NCBI GenBank assembly: GCA_013360875.1
Contig: JABWAU010000020.1
Span: forward strand, 1-41,743
DNA from: Anaerolineales bacterium
Lineage (GTDB): Bacteria; Chloroflexota; Anaerolineae; Anaerolineales; Villigracilaceae
DNA length: 41,743 bases
Reading direction: 5' to 3'
The notes under the pieces are model-generated. The model saw nothing but the letters and a program-made list of their open reading frames with translations. It did no database searches and was not told the DNA's origin. The first letter of the stretch is position 1. Every line of letters starts with the position of its first letter. The position numbers and the translations under genes are program-made. This document shows positions 33,840 to 40,717 of this stretch, in pieces.

Positions 33840-33860
33840 AAATTATATATAATTTATAAT
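33840..33860 (+). promoter_or_regulatory. AT-rich palindrome overlapping candidate -10 of the GntR gene
   Basis: AAATTATATATAATTT (33840-33855) is a perfect 16-bp palindrome. It contains TATAAT at 33848-33853, and a second TATAAT lies at 33855-33860. Either could be the -10; no strong -35 is seen. A palindrome across the -10 just before a GntR-type gene is a plausible autoregulatory operator. Confidence 0.5.
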
Positions 33861-33883
33861 GTCGTCAGTTCCATGAGGCGCTG

Positions 33884-34624
33884 ATGACCATTCACCTCAC
33901 CCCCACAGAAGAGACCGAACTCAACCATAAGAGACCTCTCAAAGAGGATATTTTCGACGCCCTGCTGGAAAAGATCATCTCGGGCAAATACAAACCCGGC
34001 GCATGGCTCCGGCAGGAAGACATCGCTTCACAACTTGGGGTAAGCATGACTCCCGTGCGGGAGGCTTTGGATTTGCTCGATGCGGCGGGTCTGGCCGAAC
34101 GCGTCCCGTATCGCGGGGTGCGCGTCCCACAACCGACGCATGAAACGATCGCGGAGTCCTACGTCACGCGGCTGCTGCTGGAAAAAGCCGTCAGCCGCGC
34201 GGCGGCTCTTAACCGGGAGCAGGCTCACGTCGAGGCGTTGAAGCGGATCGTCGGTCAGTCCAAAAAATTGATCCGTGTGGACGATATGTCCGCCTCCCGC
34301 AAACTGAGCGGCGATTTCCATTCCACAGTGGCAGAGGCGACAAAGAACTCAACATTGATACGCGTGTACAAAGTGGCGGCAAACTCCTTCCCCGACTGGA
34401 TGCTGTATCAGGCAATGTTCGAGCATCCTGAAGAGTTGGAGCAAAGCGTAAAGGAGGAATACGAGGAACACCTTGCCATCGCGGAAGCAATCGAGGCGCA
34501 GGATGCGGACCTCGCAGAACAACGCGCAATGGAGCATATTCGCGACATCGGCAGACAGATCGTGACGTATCTGGGCGTCCCCCAGAAATTGCTCGATCAG
34601 AAAATGATCCAAATGGGTTTGTAA
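33884..34624 (+). CDS. GntR-family transcriptional regulator, FCD (FadR) type
   Basis: A 246-residue regulator. The N-terminal winged helix-turn-helix is clear: DALLEKIISGKYKPGAWLRQ, EDIASQLGVSMTPVREALDLL, then a wing (AERVPYRGVRV). The C-terminal FCD domain (about residues 88-230) is all-helical and includes DFHSTVAEATKN and EEHLAIAEAIEAQD, holding acidic and histidine residues at which FCD domains bind metal and ligand. FCD ligands are usually carboxylates. The ATG at 33884 has GAGG six nucleotides upstream. Next to it is a corrinoid protein, so it likely controls the methyltransferase genes in response to their substrate (inference). Confidence 0.93.
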   Translation: MTIHLTPTEETELNHKRPLKEDIFDALLEKIISGKYKPGAWLRQEDIASQLGVSMTPVREALDLLDAAGLAERVPYRGVRVPQPTHETIAESYVTRLLLEKAVSRAAALNREQAHVEALKRIVGQSKKLIRVDDMSASRKLSGDFHSTVAEATKNSTLIRVYKVAANSFPDWMLYQAMFEHPEELEQSVKEEYEEHLAIAEAIEAQDADLAEQRAMEHIRDIGRQIVTYLGVPQKLLDQKMIQMGL

Positions 34625-34638
34625 ATCATTTGGACTCA

Positions 34639-34673
34639 GGGAGCTTGCTCCCGTAACTCGCCAGCAGGCTGGC
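34639..34673 (+). other. Two adjacent hairpins before the corrinoid protein gene
   Basis: GGGAG, CTTG, CTCCC (about 34639-34652) and GCCAG, CAGG, CTGGC (34660-34673) form two five-base-pair stems with four-base loops, placed between gntR and the corrinoid gene. They are followed by the Shine-Dalgarno AAAGGAG. They may mark processing or partial termination. Confidence 0.45.
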
Positions 34674-34693
34674 TGATTCCAAAAGGAGAAAAC

Positions 34694-35344
34694 ATGTCTG
34701 AGGAACTCTACAAACAGATGGCGCAGAGCATCATTGACGGCGAGAAGGAACTCGCAATCGAACTCGCGCAAAAATCCATCGAAATGAACATGCATCCGCT
34801 CGATACGATCACGAAGGGCTTCGTGGTGGGCGTCAATTACATTGGCGACCAGTTTGGCAAGGGCGAGGCGTTTTTGCCTGAGTTGGTGATGGCGGGTGAA
34901 GCGATGAAAGCCGCGGTGGCTGTGTTGGAACCGGAGTTATTGAAACTCGGCGAGGCGCGCGAGATGATGGGACGCGTCGTGCTTGCCACAGTCGAAGGCG
35001 ACATCCACGAGATCGGCAAGACGCTCGTCGGGACGATGTTGAGCGCGGCGGGCTTTGAGGTCGTTGACCTGGGAGTTGATCAACCTGCCGAGAAAATCAT
35101 CGGCAAGGCGCTCGAAATAGACGCGCAGATCATCGGCATGAGCGCGCTGCTTACGACGACGATGGTGCGCCAACGCGAGGTCATCGAGGAACTGGACAAG
35201 GAAGGTTTGCGTCCGCGCATCAAGGTCATGGTGGGCGGCGCGCCGATCACCAAGGATTGGGCGGACAAGATCAAGGCGGACGGTACATCGGAGGACGCCG
35301 TCGGCGCGGTGCAACTGGCGAAGAAACTGGTTGGGAAGGAATAA
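34694..35344 (+). CDS. Corrinoid protein (MttC/MtgC-like methyl carrier)
   Basis: A 216-residue methyl-carrier protein that holds cobalamin and shuttles a methyl group between methyltransferases. The helical cap (about residues 1-85) precedes the Rossmann-like B12-binding domain. The signature D103-I-H105-E-I-G108 in EGDIHEIGKTL gives the cobalt-ligating histidine H105; MSALLTTTM (about 152-160) and VMVGGAPITKDWADKI (about 175-190) complete the pocket. The length is standard for MtbC/MttC/MtmC carriers. The ATG at 34694 has AAAGGAG eight nucleotides upstream. It is the only corrinoid protein in the window and lies directly before two MttB-type genes, so it likely serves all of them. Confidence 0.96.
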   Translation: MSEELYKQMAQSIIDGEKELAIELAQKSIEMNMHPLDTITKGFVVGVNYIGDQFGKGEAFLPELVMAGEAMKAAVAVLEPELLKLGEAREMMGRVVLATVEGDIHEIGKTLVGTMLSAAGFEVVDLGVDQPAEKIIGKALEIDAQIIGMSALLTTTMVRQREVIEELDKEGLRPRIKVMVGGAPITKDWADKIKADGTSEDAVGAVQLAKKLVGKE

Positions 35345-35375
35345 ATTTTCAACCACAAAGGAATTGAAAATTGGT

Positions 35376-35437
35376 GGAATCCGCAAGTTCTACTTGTGAG
35401 TTTCCACAGGTTTCCAGAAGTAGAACTTCTGGATTCC
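35376..35437 (+). promoter_or_regulatory. Long hairpin between the corrinoid and first MttB genes
   Basis: GGAATCC (35376-35382) pairs with GGATTCC (35431-35437), and after a 2-nt internal loop AAGTTCTACTT (35385-35395) pairs with AAGTAGAACTT (35418-35428), leaving a 22-nt loop. The right arm can instead form its own hairpin (CCAGAAGT, AGA, ACTTCTGG). Two exclusive folds just before the mttB Shine-Dalgarno (GGGAGG, 35445-35450) could modulate expression of the methyltransferase relative to the carrier. Confidence 0.6.
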
Positions 35438-35455
35438 ATGCCTCGGGAGGGCGCC

Positions 35456-36907
35456 ATGTCAAAAAACATCAAGTCAATAACCAATCCGAAGTTGAAACTC
35501 GAAATCCTGACCTCGGAAGAAGTACAAAAGATCCACGATGCCACGTTGTGGATCATCGAAAACGTCGGCGTGCGGTTTCCATCCGAGCGGGCGCTGGAGA
35601 TATGGGAAACCAACGGCGCGACAGTGGATCGCGAAAAGAAGATCGTGCGCGCCAAGCCGAAGGTCATAGAAGACGCGTTGAAGAAATGTCCGCCCGCGTA
35701 TACGCTCGCGGCGCGCCATCCTCAGCAGGACTGTCCGCTGGATGGGAATCACGTCTTCCTCGGGACGGACGGCTGCGGCGTGGAAGTGATTGACATCCAA
35801 ACGGGTCAAAAACGGACCTCGAGCCTGCGCGACGTGCGAGACATCGCCCGCGTCGCCGACGCCACGGAGGAGGTCGGCTTCCACTGGGTGCCGGTCTCCG
35901 CACAGGACAAACCCGCCGAGACGCGCGGTCTGTATGAGATTAAGACGATTTGGGAGAACTCCACCAAGCACGTGCAAACCGAGTCCATCTACAGCATCCA
36001 TGAGGCGTATGCCGCGATGGAAATGGCGGCATTGCTCGCAGGCGGCAAGGATGAGTTGCGGAGGCGACCCGTCCTCTCGTTGATGCAATGTACCGCCTCC
36101 CCGCTCGGTCACGATGGCGGCAGCCTGGATGCGGCGTTGATCGCGGCGGAGCATGGCATCCCGACCGGATTCATGACGATGGCATCCTGCCTGACGACCG
36201 GTCCCGCAACGATGGCGGGAAATCTTGCAGTGGGCAACGCGGAGGTCATTGCAGGAACGGCGTTGCTTCAACTCGCATTTCCCGGCGCGCCGGTCTTCTA
36301 CGCCGCCGCGCAGACCGCCGCTGATTTGCAATCCGGTGCCTACACCGGCGGCGGCCCGGAGGACTTCCTCTTCGGCGCGGCGACCAACGTGCTGGCAGAT
36401 TTCTATAACATTCCACTTTCGATGGGCGCGTTTGCGACCGGCGCCAAGGAACCCAATTGGCAGGCGGGACTGGAAGGCGCCATGTCCAGTTTCATGGCGA
36501 GCGTGGTCATGTCCGACATGCTGCTCGGTTGCGGATTCCTGCACGGGAGCCGCATCTGGTCCTACGCCGAGATGATGATGGATTGCGAGATCTTTTCGAT
36601 TGTCCATAAGATGATGCAGGGTATCGAAGTGAACGAGGAAACGCTTGCATTGGAAACGATTGCCAAAGTCGGTCCCGGCGGTCACTACCTCGCGCAGAAA
36701 CATACGCGCAAACACGCCCGCGAACTCTTCCGCCCCGAATTCATGGATCGCCGTCCGTACAGCGAATGGGAAACCAAGAAGGACGATGCTAGGGATTGGG
36801 CTTTAGCGAAGGCAAGGCGAATTTTGCAGGAGCATCAACCCGATCCGCTCGACCCGAAGATCAGCGCGGAGATGGCGAGGATCATTGAGTCGGTGGAGAA
36901 ACAGTAA
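35456..36907 (+). CDS. MttB-family (COG5598) methyltransferase, first copy
   Basis: A 483-residue protein of the trimethylamine methyltransferase (MttB) superfamily, TIM-barrel enzymes that move a methyl group from an amine to a corrinoid protein. Family marks are the N-terminal LTSEEVQKIHDATLWIIENVGV helix, SLRDVRDIARVADATEEV, GPATMAGNLAVGNAEVIAGT and GGPEDFLFGAATNVLADFY. There is no in-frame stop, so it is of the pyrrolysine-free type, like the glycine betaine enzyme MtgB. The substrate cannot be read from the sequence. The ATG at 35456 is preferred over one at 35396, because GGGAGG lies just upstream and the extra residues come from the hairpin region. It follows the corrinoid gene closely, so it is the natural first partner. 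Confidence 0.92.
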   Translation: MSKNIKSITNPKLKLEILTSEEVQKIHDATLWIIENVGVRFPSERALEIWETNGATVDREKKIVRAKPKVIEDALKKCPPAYTLAARHPQQDCPLDGNHVFLGTDGCGVEVIDIQTGQKRTSSLRDVRDIARVADATEEVGFHWVPVSAQDKPAETRGLYEIKTIWENSTKHVQTESIYSIHEAYAAMEMAALLAGGKDELRRRPVLSLMQCTASPLGHDGGSLDAALIAAEHGIPTGFMTMASCLTTGPATMAGNLAVGNAEVIAGTALLQLAFPGAPVFYAAAQTAADLQSGAYTGGGPEDFLFGAATNVLADFYNIPLSMGAFATGAKEPNWQAGLEGAMSSFMASVVMSDMLLGCGFLHGSRIWSYAEMMMDCEIFSIVHKMMQGIEVNEETLALETIAKVGPGGHYLAQKHTRKHARELFRPEFMDRRPYSEWETKKDDARDWALAKARRILQEHQPDPLDPKISAEMARIIESVEKQ

Positions 36908-36919
36908 AACACATTTACC

Positions 36920-37016
36920 ATGTCATTCTGAGCAGAGCGAAGAATCTCTACGACAGTCTCACAGACCCTTCGCCACACCTGCACTTGCGTGCGGTGCAAG
37001 TGTCGCTCAAGGTGGT
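36920..37016. repeat. Expanded dispersed repeat between the two MttB genes
   Basis: TGTCATTCTGAGCAGAGCGA begins at 36920 and matches the left half of the dispersed repeat. The right half (CCCTTCGC...TCGCTCAAGGTGG) is split by an extra hairpin, CACTTGC/GCAAGTG (36982-37002). The repeat lies in the space between mttB copies one and two and could affect transcription or mRNA stability. It also adds spurious open codons upstream of the second gene. Confidence 0.65.
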
Positions 37017-37046
37017 CCACCCATAAAAAGAAAGGAGATTACCGGT

Positions 37047-38531
37047 ATGCAGCCCAAACTCACCCTGTTATCCGATGAACTGATTCCGCGCATCGTGGAG
37101 GAGGCGTATCAACTCATGCTCAAGCCGGGCATCAAGGTGATGAACGCGGAGGCGCGCCAACTTCTTGCCGGGGCAGGCGCGCAGGTGGATGAAGAGACGT
37201 TCGTCGTCAAAATCCCGGCACAGATCGTAAAGAACGCGCTGAGTACCGTCCCGCAGAAGTTTCATCTTTACGATTACGATGGGAACCCCAAAGTGGAATA
37301 CGGCGGCGATACGGTGCAGTTCGACCCGGGTTCTTCCGGCGTCGCCATCTTCGATCCCGACACCCTCGAACACAAAACCGCCGAAACGCAGGACCTCATC
37401 AAACTCATCAAGATCGCGGAACAACTCCCGCAATACGATGCGCAGTCCACGATGGTGGTGTGTGACGACGTTCCAAAGGATCTGCACGACCTGTATCGTT
37501 TATACCTGGTCATGCTGTATTCGAAAAAGCCCATCGTCACCGGCGCGTTCACCAACACGACCGTGCATCAGATGATCGAGATGCTTGCCATCTTTGCGGG
37601 CAGCCACGAACAACTACGCAAGAAACCGCGTGCCATCTTCGACGTCTGTCCCTCGCCGCCGTTGATCTGGTCGAACTTCGGCGCAGGGAATCTCATTGCC
37701 CTCGCGCGCGCGGGCATCCCAGCGGAGATCGTTTCGATGCCGCTGGCAGGCGCGGCGGCTCCAGTCACTTTATTGGGGGCTGTTACACAACACGCCGCAG
37801 AGTGTCTTTCAGGCATCACCATCCATCAACTTGCCAAACCCGGCTCTCCCATCGTCTGGGGCGGCGCGCCCTCCATCTTCGACATGCGCAAGGGCGGCAC
37901 ACCGATGGGTTCGATGGAAACCGCCATGATCGATTCCTCCTACGCGCAGGTCGGCAAATGGCTCGGTCTGCCCACACACGCCTACCTCGGCACGACCGAA
38001 TCCAAAGTCCTCGACATGCAAGCCGGTCTCGAAAGCGGCATGGGCGCGTTGATCGGCGCGTTGAGCGGCATCAACATGATCTCCGGTTCGGGCATGTTGG
38101 ATTCGCTCCTCTGTCAAAGCCCCGAAAAACTTGTCATTGACGCGGAAGGCATCGCCATGGCGAAGCGCATGTTGCAGGGGATGAAAATCCACACCGAGAC
38201 GCTCGCCACCGGCTTCTACGACAACGACATCAATTTCAAGGGCGGAGATTTCCTCAAGCAAAAGATCACGATGAAGTTGTTCCGCGAGGAGCAGCATATT
38301 CCGAGCAACGTCATTGACCGGGACTCGATCCGCGGCTGGAAGGCATCCGGCGGACTGGACACCCTCGGGCGCGCCAAACTCCGCGTCAAGGAACTGCTCG
38401 CTTCCTATACCAAGCCGGAACTTGATCCCGCCAAAGTGGAGCGACTCCACGCCTTTGTCCTTGACCTCGCGCGCAAGGCGGGAATGGACGCGTTGCCCGT
38501 ACACGATCTTTCGCCGGTTGTGGCTGGTTGA
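37047..38531 (+). CDS. MttB-family (COG5598) methyltransferase, second copy
   Basis: A 494-residue member of the MttB superfamily, clearly different from the first copy: KLTLLSDELIPRIVEEAYQLML at the start, then PSPPLIWSNFGAGNLIALARAGIP, LAGAAAPVTLLGAVTQHAAECLSG and WGGAPSIFDMRKGG. The C-terminal half has MGALIGALSGINMISGSGML, as expected for the family. No in-frame stop, so pyrrolysine is not used. The ATG at 37047 has GGAGA eight nucleotides upstream; the frame continues upstream only through the repeat at 36920-37016, so a longer protein is rejected. It lies in the same direction as the corrinoid gene and is probably co-transcribed. Confidence 0.92.
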   Translation: MQPKLTLLSDELIPRIVEEAYQLMLKPGIKVMNAEARQLLAGAGAQVDEETFVVKIPAQIVKNALSTVPQKFHLYDYDGNPKVEYGGDTVQFDPGSSGVAIFDPDTLEHKTAETQDLIKLIKIAEQLPQYDAQSTMVVCDDVPKDLHDLYRLYLVMLYSKKPIVTGAFTNTTVHQMIEMLAIFAGSHEQLRKKPRAIFDVCPSPPLIWSNFGAGNLIALARAGIPAEIVSMPLAGAAAPVTLLGAVTQHAAECLSGITIHQLAKPGSPIVWGGAPSIFDMRKGGTPMGSMETAMIDSSYAQVGKWLGLPTHAYLGTTESKVLDMQAGLESGMGALIGALSGINMISGSGMLDSLLCQSPEKLVIDAEGIAMAKRMLQGMKIHTETLATGFYDNDINFKGGDFLKQKITMKLFREEQHIPSNVIDRDSIRGWKASGGLDTLGRAKLRVKELLASYTKPELDPAKVERLHAFVLDLARKAGMDALPVHDLSPVVAG

Positions 38532-38692
38532 TACGTACAAACGCGGCTCCTGTGTGATTTGTGTACAGACGTTAGAGAACGTCCGCTACGCGCAAATGTT
38601 TTTGCACAATTTTCATAGATGAGCCGCAAACGCAAACAGGCGGACATATACACGCGTGTCCACCTGTTTACCTCCGTGTACCTCCATCCCCC
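38532..38692 (+). other. Intergenic region with CGTTAGAGAACG motif
   Basis: No gene is visible. ACGTT, AGAG, AACGT (38569-38582) forms a short hairpin. Its core CGTTAGAGAACG is an exact inverted copy of one at 40590-40601 after the peptidase gene, so the two bracket that gene. GGACA and TGTCC form another weak hairpin at about 38642-38661. No Shine-Dalgarno is clear before the ATG at 38693. Confidence 0.4.
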
Positions 38693-40558
38693 ATGCTTGA
38701 CCTCGCCCAACTCCTCCGCGTCCCCCAAGTTGACCACCTCTTCGACATTTCGCCTGTTGGCTCCAAACTCGCCTTTGCCTGGAACAAGACAGGCGATTGG
38801 CAGATCTACGAGATGAGTTTGTCCCCCTCTCCCAATGGGAGAGGGGCTAGGGTTGAGGGAGCGGTTCAACTCACATCCGGTCCCGGCGGCAAATTCAACC
38901 CGCGCTACTCCCCCGATGGGACAAAACTCGCGTATGCCTCGGATATTGACGGGGGTGAAAGTTACCATCTCGTCGTTTACGACTTCACCACAAAACAAGA
39001 CACGGACCTGACCCCAAATATTCCTCATGCGCTGCAACCCAACTTTTGCTGGTCGCCGGATGGAAGCCAACTGGCGTTTCTCAGCGACGAAAAGGGACAT
39101 TTCAGCGCGTACATCATTTCATCGGACGGCGGAGAACCGCAACTCGTGCTGGATACCGGTCACCCCGCCTGGCAGGTGGAGTGGTCGCCTGACGGAAAGC
39201 ATCTCGCGGTCAGTTGCGAAATGCGCGGACAGGACTACGGGATATTTATCGTTGAGGTATGTCATTCCGAGCGAAGCGAGGAATCTCCGCCTTTGCTAAA
39301 GAGACCCTTCGCTGTCGCTCAGGGTGACAATCCACTTAACGCACACGAACCCAGATGGTTTCCTGATGGGAGTAAACTGGCATTCCATTCTGACCTGTAT
39401 GGGTGGTTCGACGTTGGAGTTTATGACCTGTCTACGAGAGAAATCGAGTGGGTCACAAAGGGCGAAGACGATTCACAAACGCCGATTGTCCTCCCACACC
39501 AGCAAGAGCGCGGTCAAAAACATCAACTTGCCTACACACAGAGCAGGGGCGCGGTCAATTGGATCGAGGCGGGTAAGATTTCTCAGTCGCAGGGAACGCT
39601 CCTTCGAAATGACAGGGTAAAGTATCGGATTGGGAAAGGCATCCACGCTGGAATCAGGTTCACGTCCGATTCGAAGCGGGTGGTGACGGCGTTCAGCAGT
39701 CCCAGTAAGCCTCCCGATCTCTGGATGATTGATCTCGAGTCGGGCGAGTCCATCCAATTGACTCATTCGCTGCCGGAGGAATTATCAAGGGAAGAGTTTG
39801 TCATGCCGGAGGAAATTGAATATCCGGGCATGGACGGCACGCCCATTCCCGCGTTGTTGTATCGCTCGAAGCAAACGCCCGCGCCTGCCGTGGTGATGAT
39901 CCACGGCGGACCGAACTGGCATTACTCAATGGAATGGAACCCGATCATCGCGCATCTGGCAAGTCGCGGATATGTTGTTCTATGCCCCAACTATCGCGGC
40001 TCGACCGGCTACGGGCGCGCGTGGCAATACGCCGCGCAGTTCGACATGGGTGGCGTGGATACGCGCGATGTCGCCGCGGGCGCGCAATATCTGTTGCGTG
40101 AGGGAATTGCACATCGTATTGCGGTGACGGGAAGGAGTCACGGCGGGTATTTGACGATGACGTGCCTGACCCAATTCCCGGGGTTGTGGCGCGCGGGATC
40201 GGCGGTTGTGCCGTTTACGAACTGGTTCAAGTCTCATTACGATTCCCGCGAAGACCTGCAACATTGGAACATCGAGAACATGGGCGATCCCGGGGAGAAT
40301 TATGAGCGCTGGTACAACGCCTCGCCGTATTTCTTTTTGGACAGGATCGAAGCGCCCGTGCAAATGATCTGCGGCGGGAATGATCCGCGTTGCCCCGCAT
40401 CGGATTCGATTGACACACGTGATAAACTTGTCGAACTGGGCAAGAATGTGGATTTTCTATTGTATGAAGATGAAGGTCATGCCTTCCTGAAAATCGAGGA
40501 TGTTTTGGATGCCGAAACAAAACGTGTGGAGTTTCTGGCGAAGGCGTTGGATTCATAA
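38693..40558 (+). CDS. S9-family prolyl oligopeptidase-like serine peptidase
   Basis: A 621-residue serine peptidase of the acylaminoacyl-peptidase/DPP type. The N-terminal half is a TolB-like beta-propeller with repeated PDG-type blades (YSPDGTKLAYASD, WSPDGSQLAF, WSPDGKHLAV, WFPDGSKLAF). The C-terminal half is an alpha/beta hydrolase with the nucleophile S482 in GRSHGG, the acid in GGNDPRCP (about 562-569) and the histidine in DEGHAF (about 594). No signal peptide is seen, so it probably acts in the cytoplasm. The start ATG 38693 has no Shine-Dalgarno. Three segments derive from dispersed repeats and interrupt the propeller: about residues 44-56, 190-212 and 294-308. Why a peptidase sits in a methyltransferase cluster is unclear. 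Confidence 0.92.
   Translation: MLDLAQLLRVPQVDHLFDISPVGSKLAFAWNKTGDWQIYEMSLSPSPNGRGARVEGAVQLTSGPGGKFNPRYSPDGTKLAYASDIDGGESYHLVVYDFTTKQDTDLTPNIPHALQPNFCWSPDGSQLAFLSDEKGHFSAYIISSDGGEPQLVLDTGHPAWQVEWSPDGKHLAVSCEMRGQDYGIFIVEVCHSERSEESPPLLKRPFAVAQGDNPLNAHEPRWFPDGSKLAFHSDLYGWFDVGVYDLSTREIEWVTKGEDDSQTPIVLPHQQERGQKHQLAYTQSRGAVNWIEAGKISQSQGTLLRNDRVKYRIGKGIHAGIRFTSDSKRVVTAFSSPSKPPDLWMIDLESGESIQLTHSLPEELSREEFVMPEEIEYPGMDGTPIPALLYRSKQTPAPAVVMIHGGPNWHYSMEWNPIIAHLASRGYVVLCPNYRGSTGYGRAWQYAAQFDMGGVDTRDVAAGAQYLLREGIAHRIAVTGRSHGGYLTMTCLTQFPGLWRAGSAVVPFTNWFKSHYDSREDLQHWNIENMGDPGENYERWYNASPYFFLDRIEAPVQMICGGNDPRCPASDSIDTRDKLVELGKNVDFLLYEDEGHAFLKIEDVLDAETKRVEFLAKALDS
38821..38860 (+). repeat. In-frame CCCTCTCCC/GGGAGAGGG repeat in the peptidase gene
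   Basis: CCCCTCTCCC (38824-38833) and GGGAGAGGGG (38837-38846) form a ten-base-pair hairpin with an AAT loop, followed by CTAGGGTTGAGGG. The encoded peptide, LSPSPNGRGARVEG, has no propeller character and breaks a blade after residue 43. The frame is kept open. This is a different repeat family from the TGTCATT type. Confidence 0.75.
39260..39329 (+). repeat. In-frame TGTCATTCCGAG dispersed repeat in the peptidase gene
   Basis: A 70-bp unit running from TGTCATTCCGAGCGAAGCGA (39260) to CTCAGGGTGACA (ending 39329), with its ends inverted and inside it AGACCCTTCGCTGTCGC. It encodes CHSERSEESPPLLKRPFAVA within the propeller, between IFIVEV and NAHEPRWFPDG, which would otherwise adjoin in a normal blade. 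The frame is kept open. Confidence 0.85.
39574..39614 (-). repeat. Third repeat segment in the peptidase gene, reverse orientation
   Basis: Read on the minus strand this is TGTCATTTCGAAGGAGCG at its start (39614 downward) and a GACTGAGAAATCTTA end (39588-39574), the same family as the other TGTCATT repeats but in the opposite direction and shorter. It encodes KISQSQGTLLRND between NWIEAG and RVKYRIGKG, again without breaking the frame. Confidence 0.7.
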
Positions 40559-40567
40559 TCGGTAAAT

Positions 40568-40642
40568 CACGAAAACGCCGCGTAATTTGCGTTCTCTAAC
40601 GCAAATACGGGCGGTAGAGGCCGCCTAATACGCGCTTTCGTG
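40568..40642. other. Three-arm structured element between peptidase and third MttB gene
   Basis: The outer arms CACGAAAACGC (40568-40578) and GCGCTTTCGTG (40632-40642) pair over 11 positions with one mismatch. Inside are two hairpins: ATTTGCGTT, CTCT, AACGCAAAT (40585-40606) and GGCGG/CCGCC (about 40610-40625). The fold is a closed three-way junction. It may be a repeat, a terminator-like structure or an RNA element; no function is assigned. The rest of 40559-40717 shows nothing else. Confidence 0.5.
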
Positions 40643-40717
40643 AAGTACTGATAATCTGTGGTCTCGATACGGCGGACAAACGCCGCCCACTCGACCACCA
40701 GACTCTACAGGAGCCTT

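Noticed and set aside
33668-33859. Small open frame after the transglutaminase-like gene
   Set aside because: Cys/Arg-rich composition and a repeat-like DNA background; no Shine-Dalgarno.
36885-37046. Upstream extension of the second MttB gene from 36885
   Set aside because: The added residues come from the dispersed repeat at 36920-37016 (peptide HSEQSEES), and a good Shine-Dalgarno lies before the ATG at 37047.
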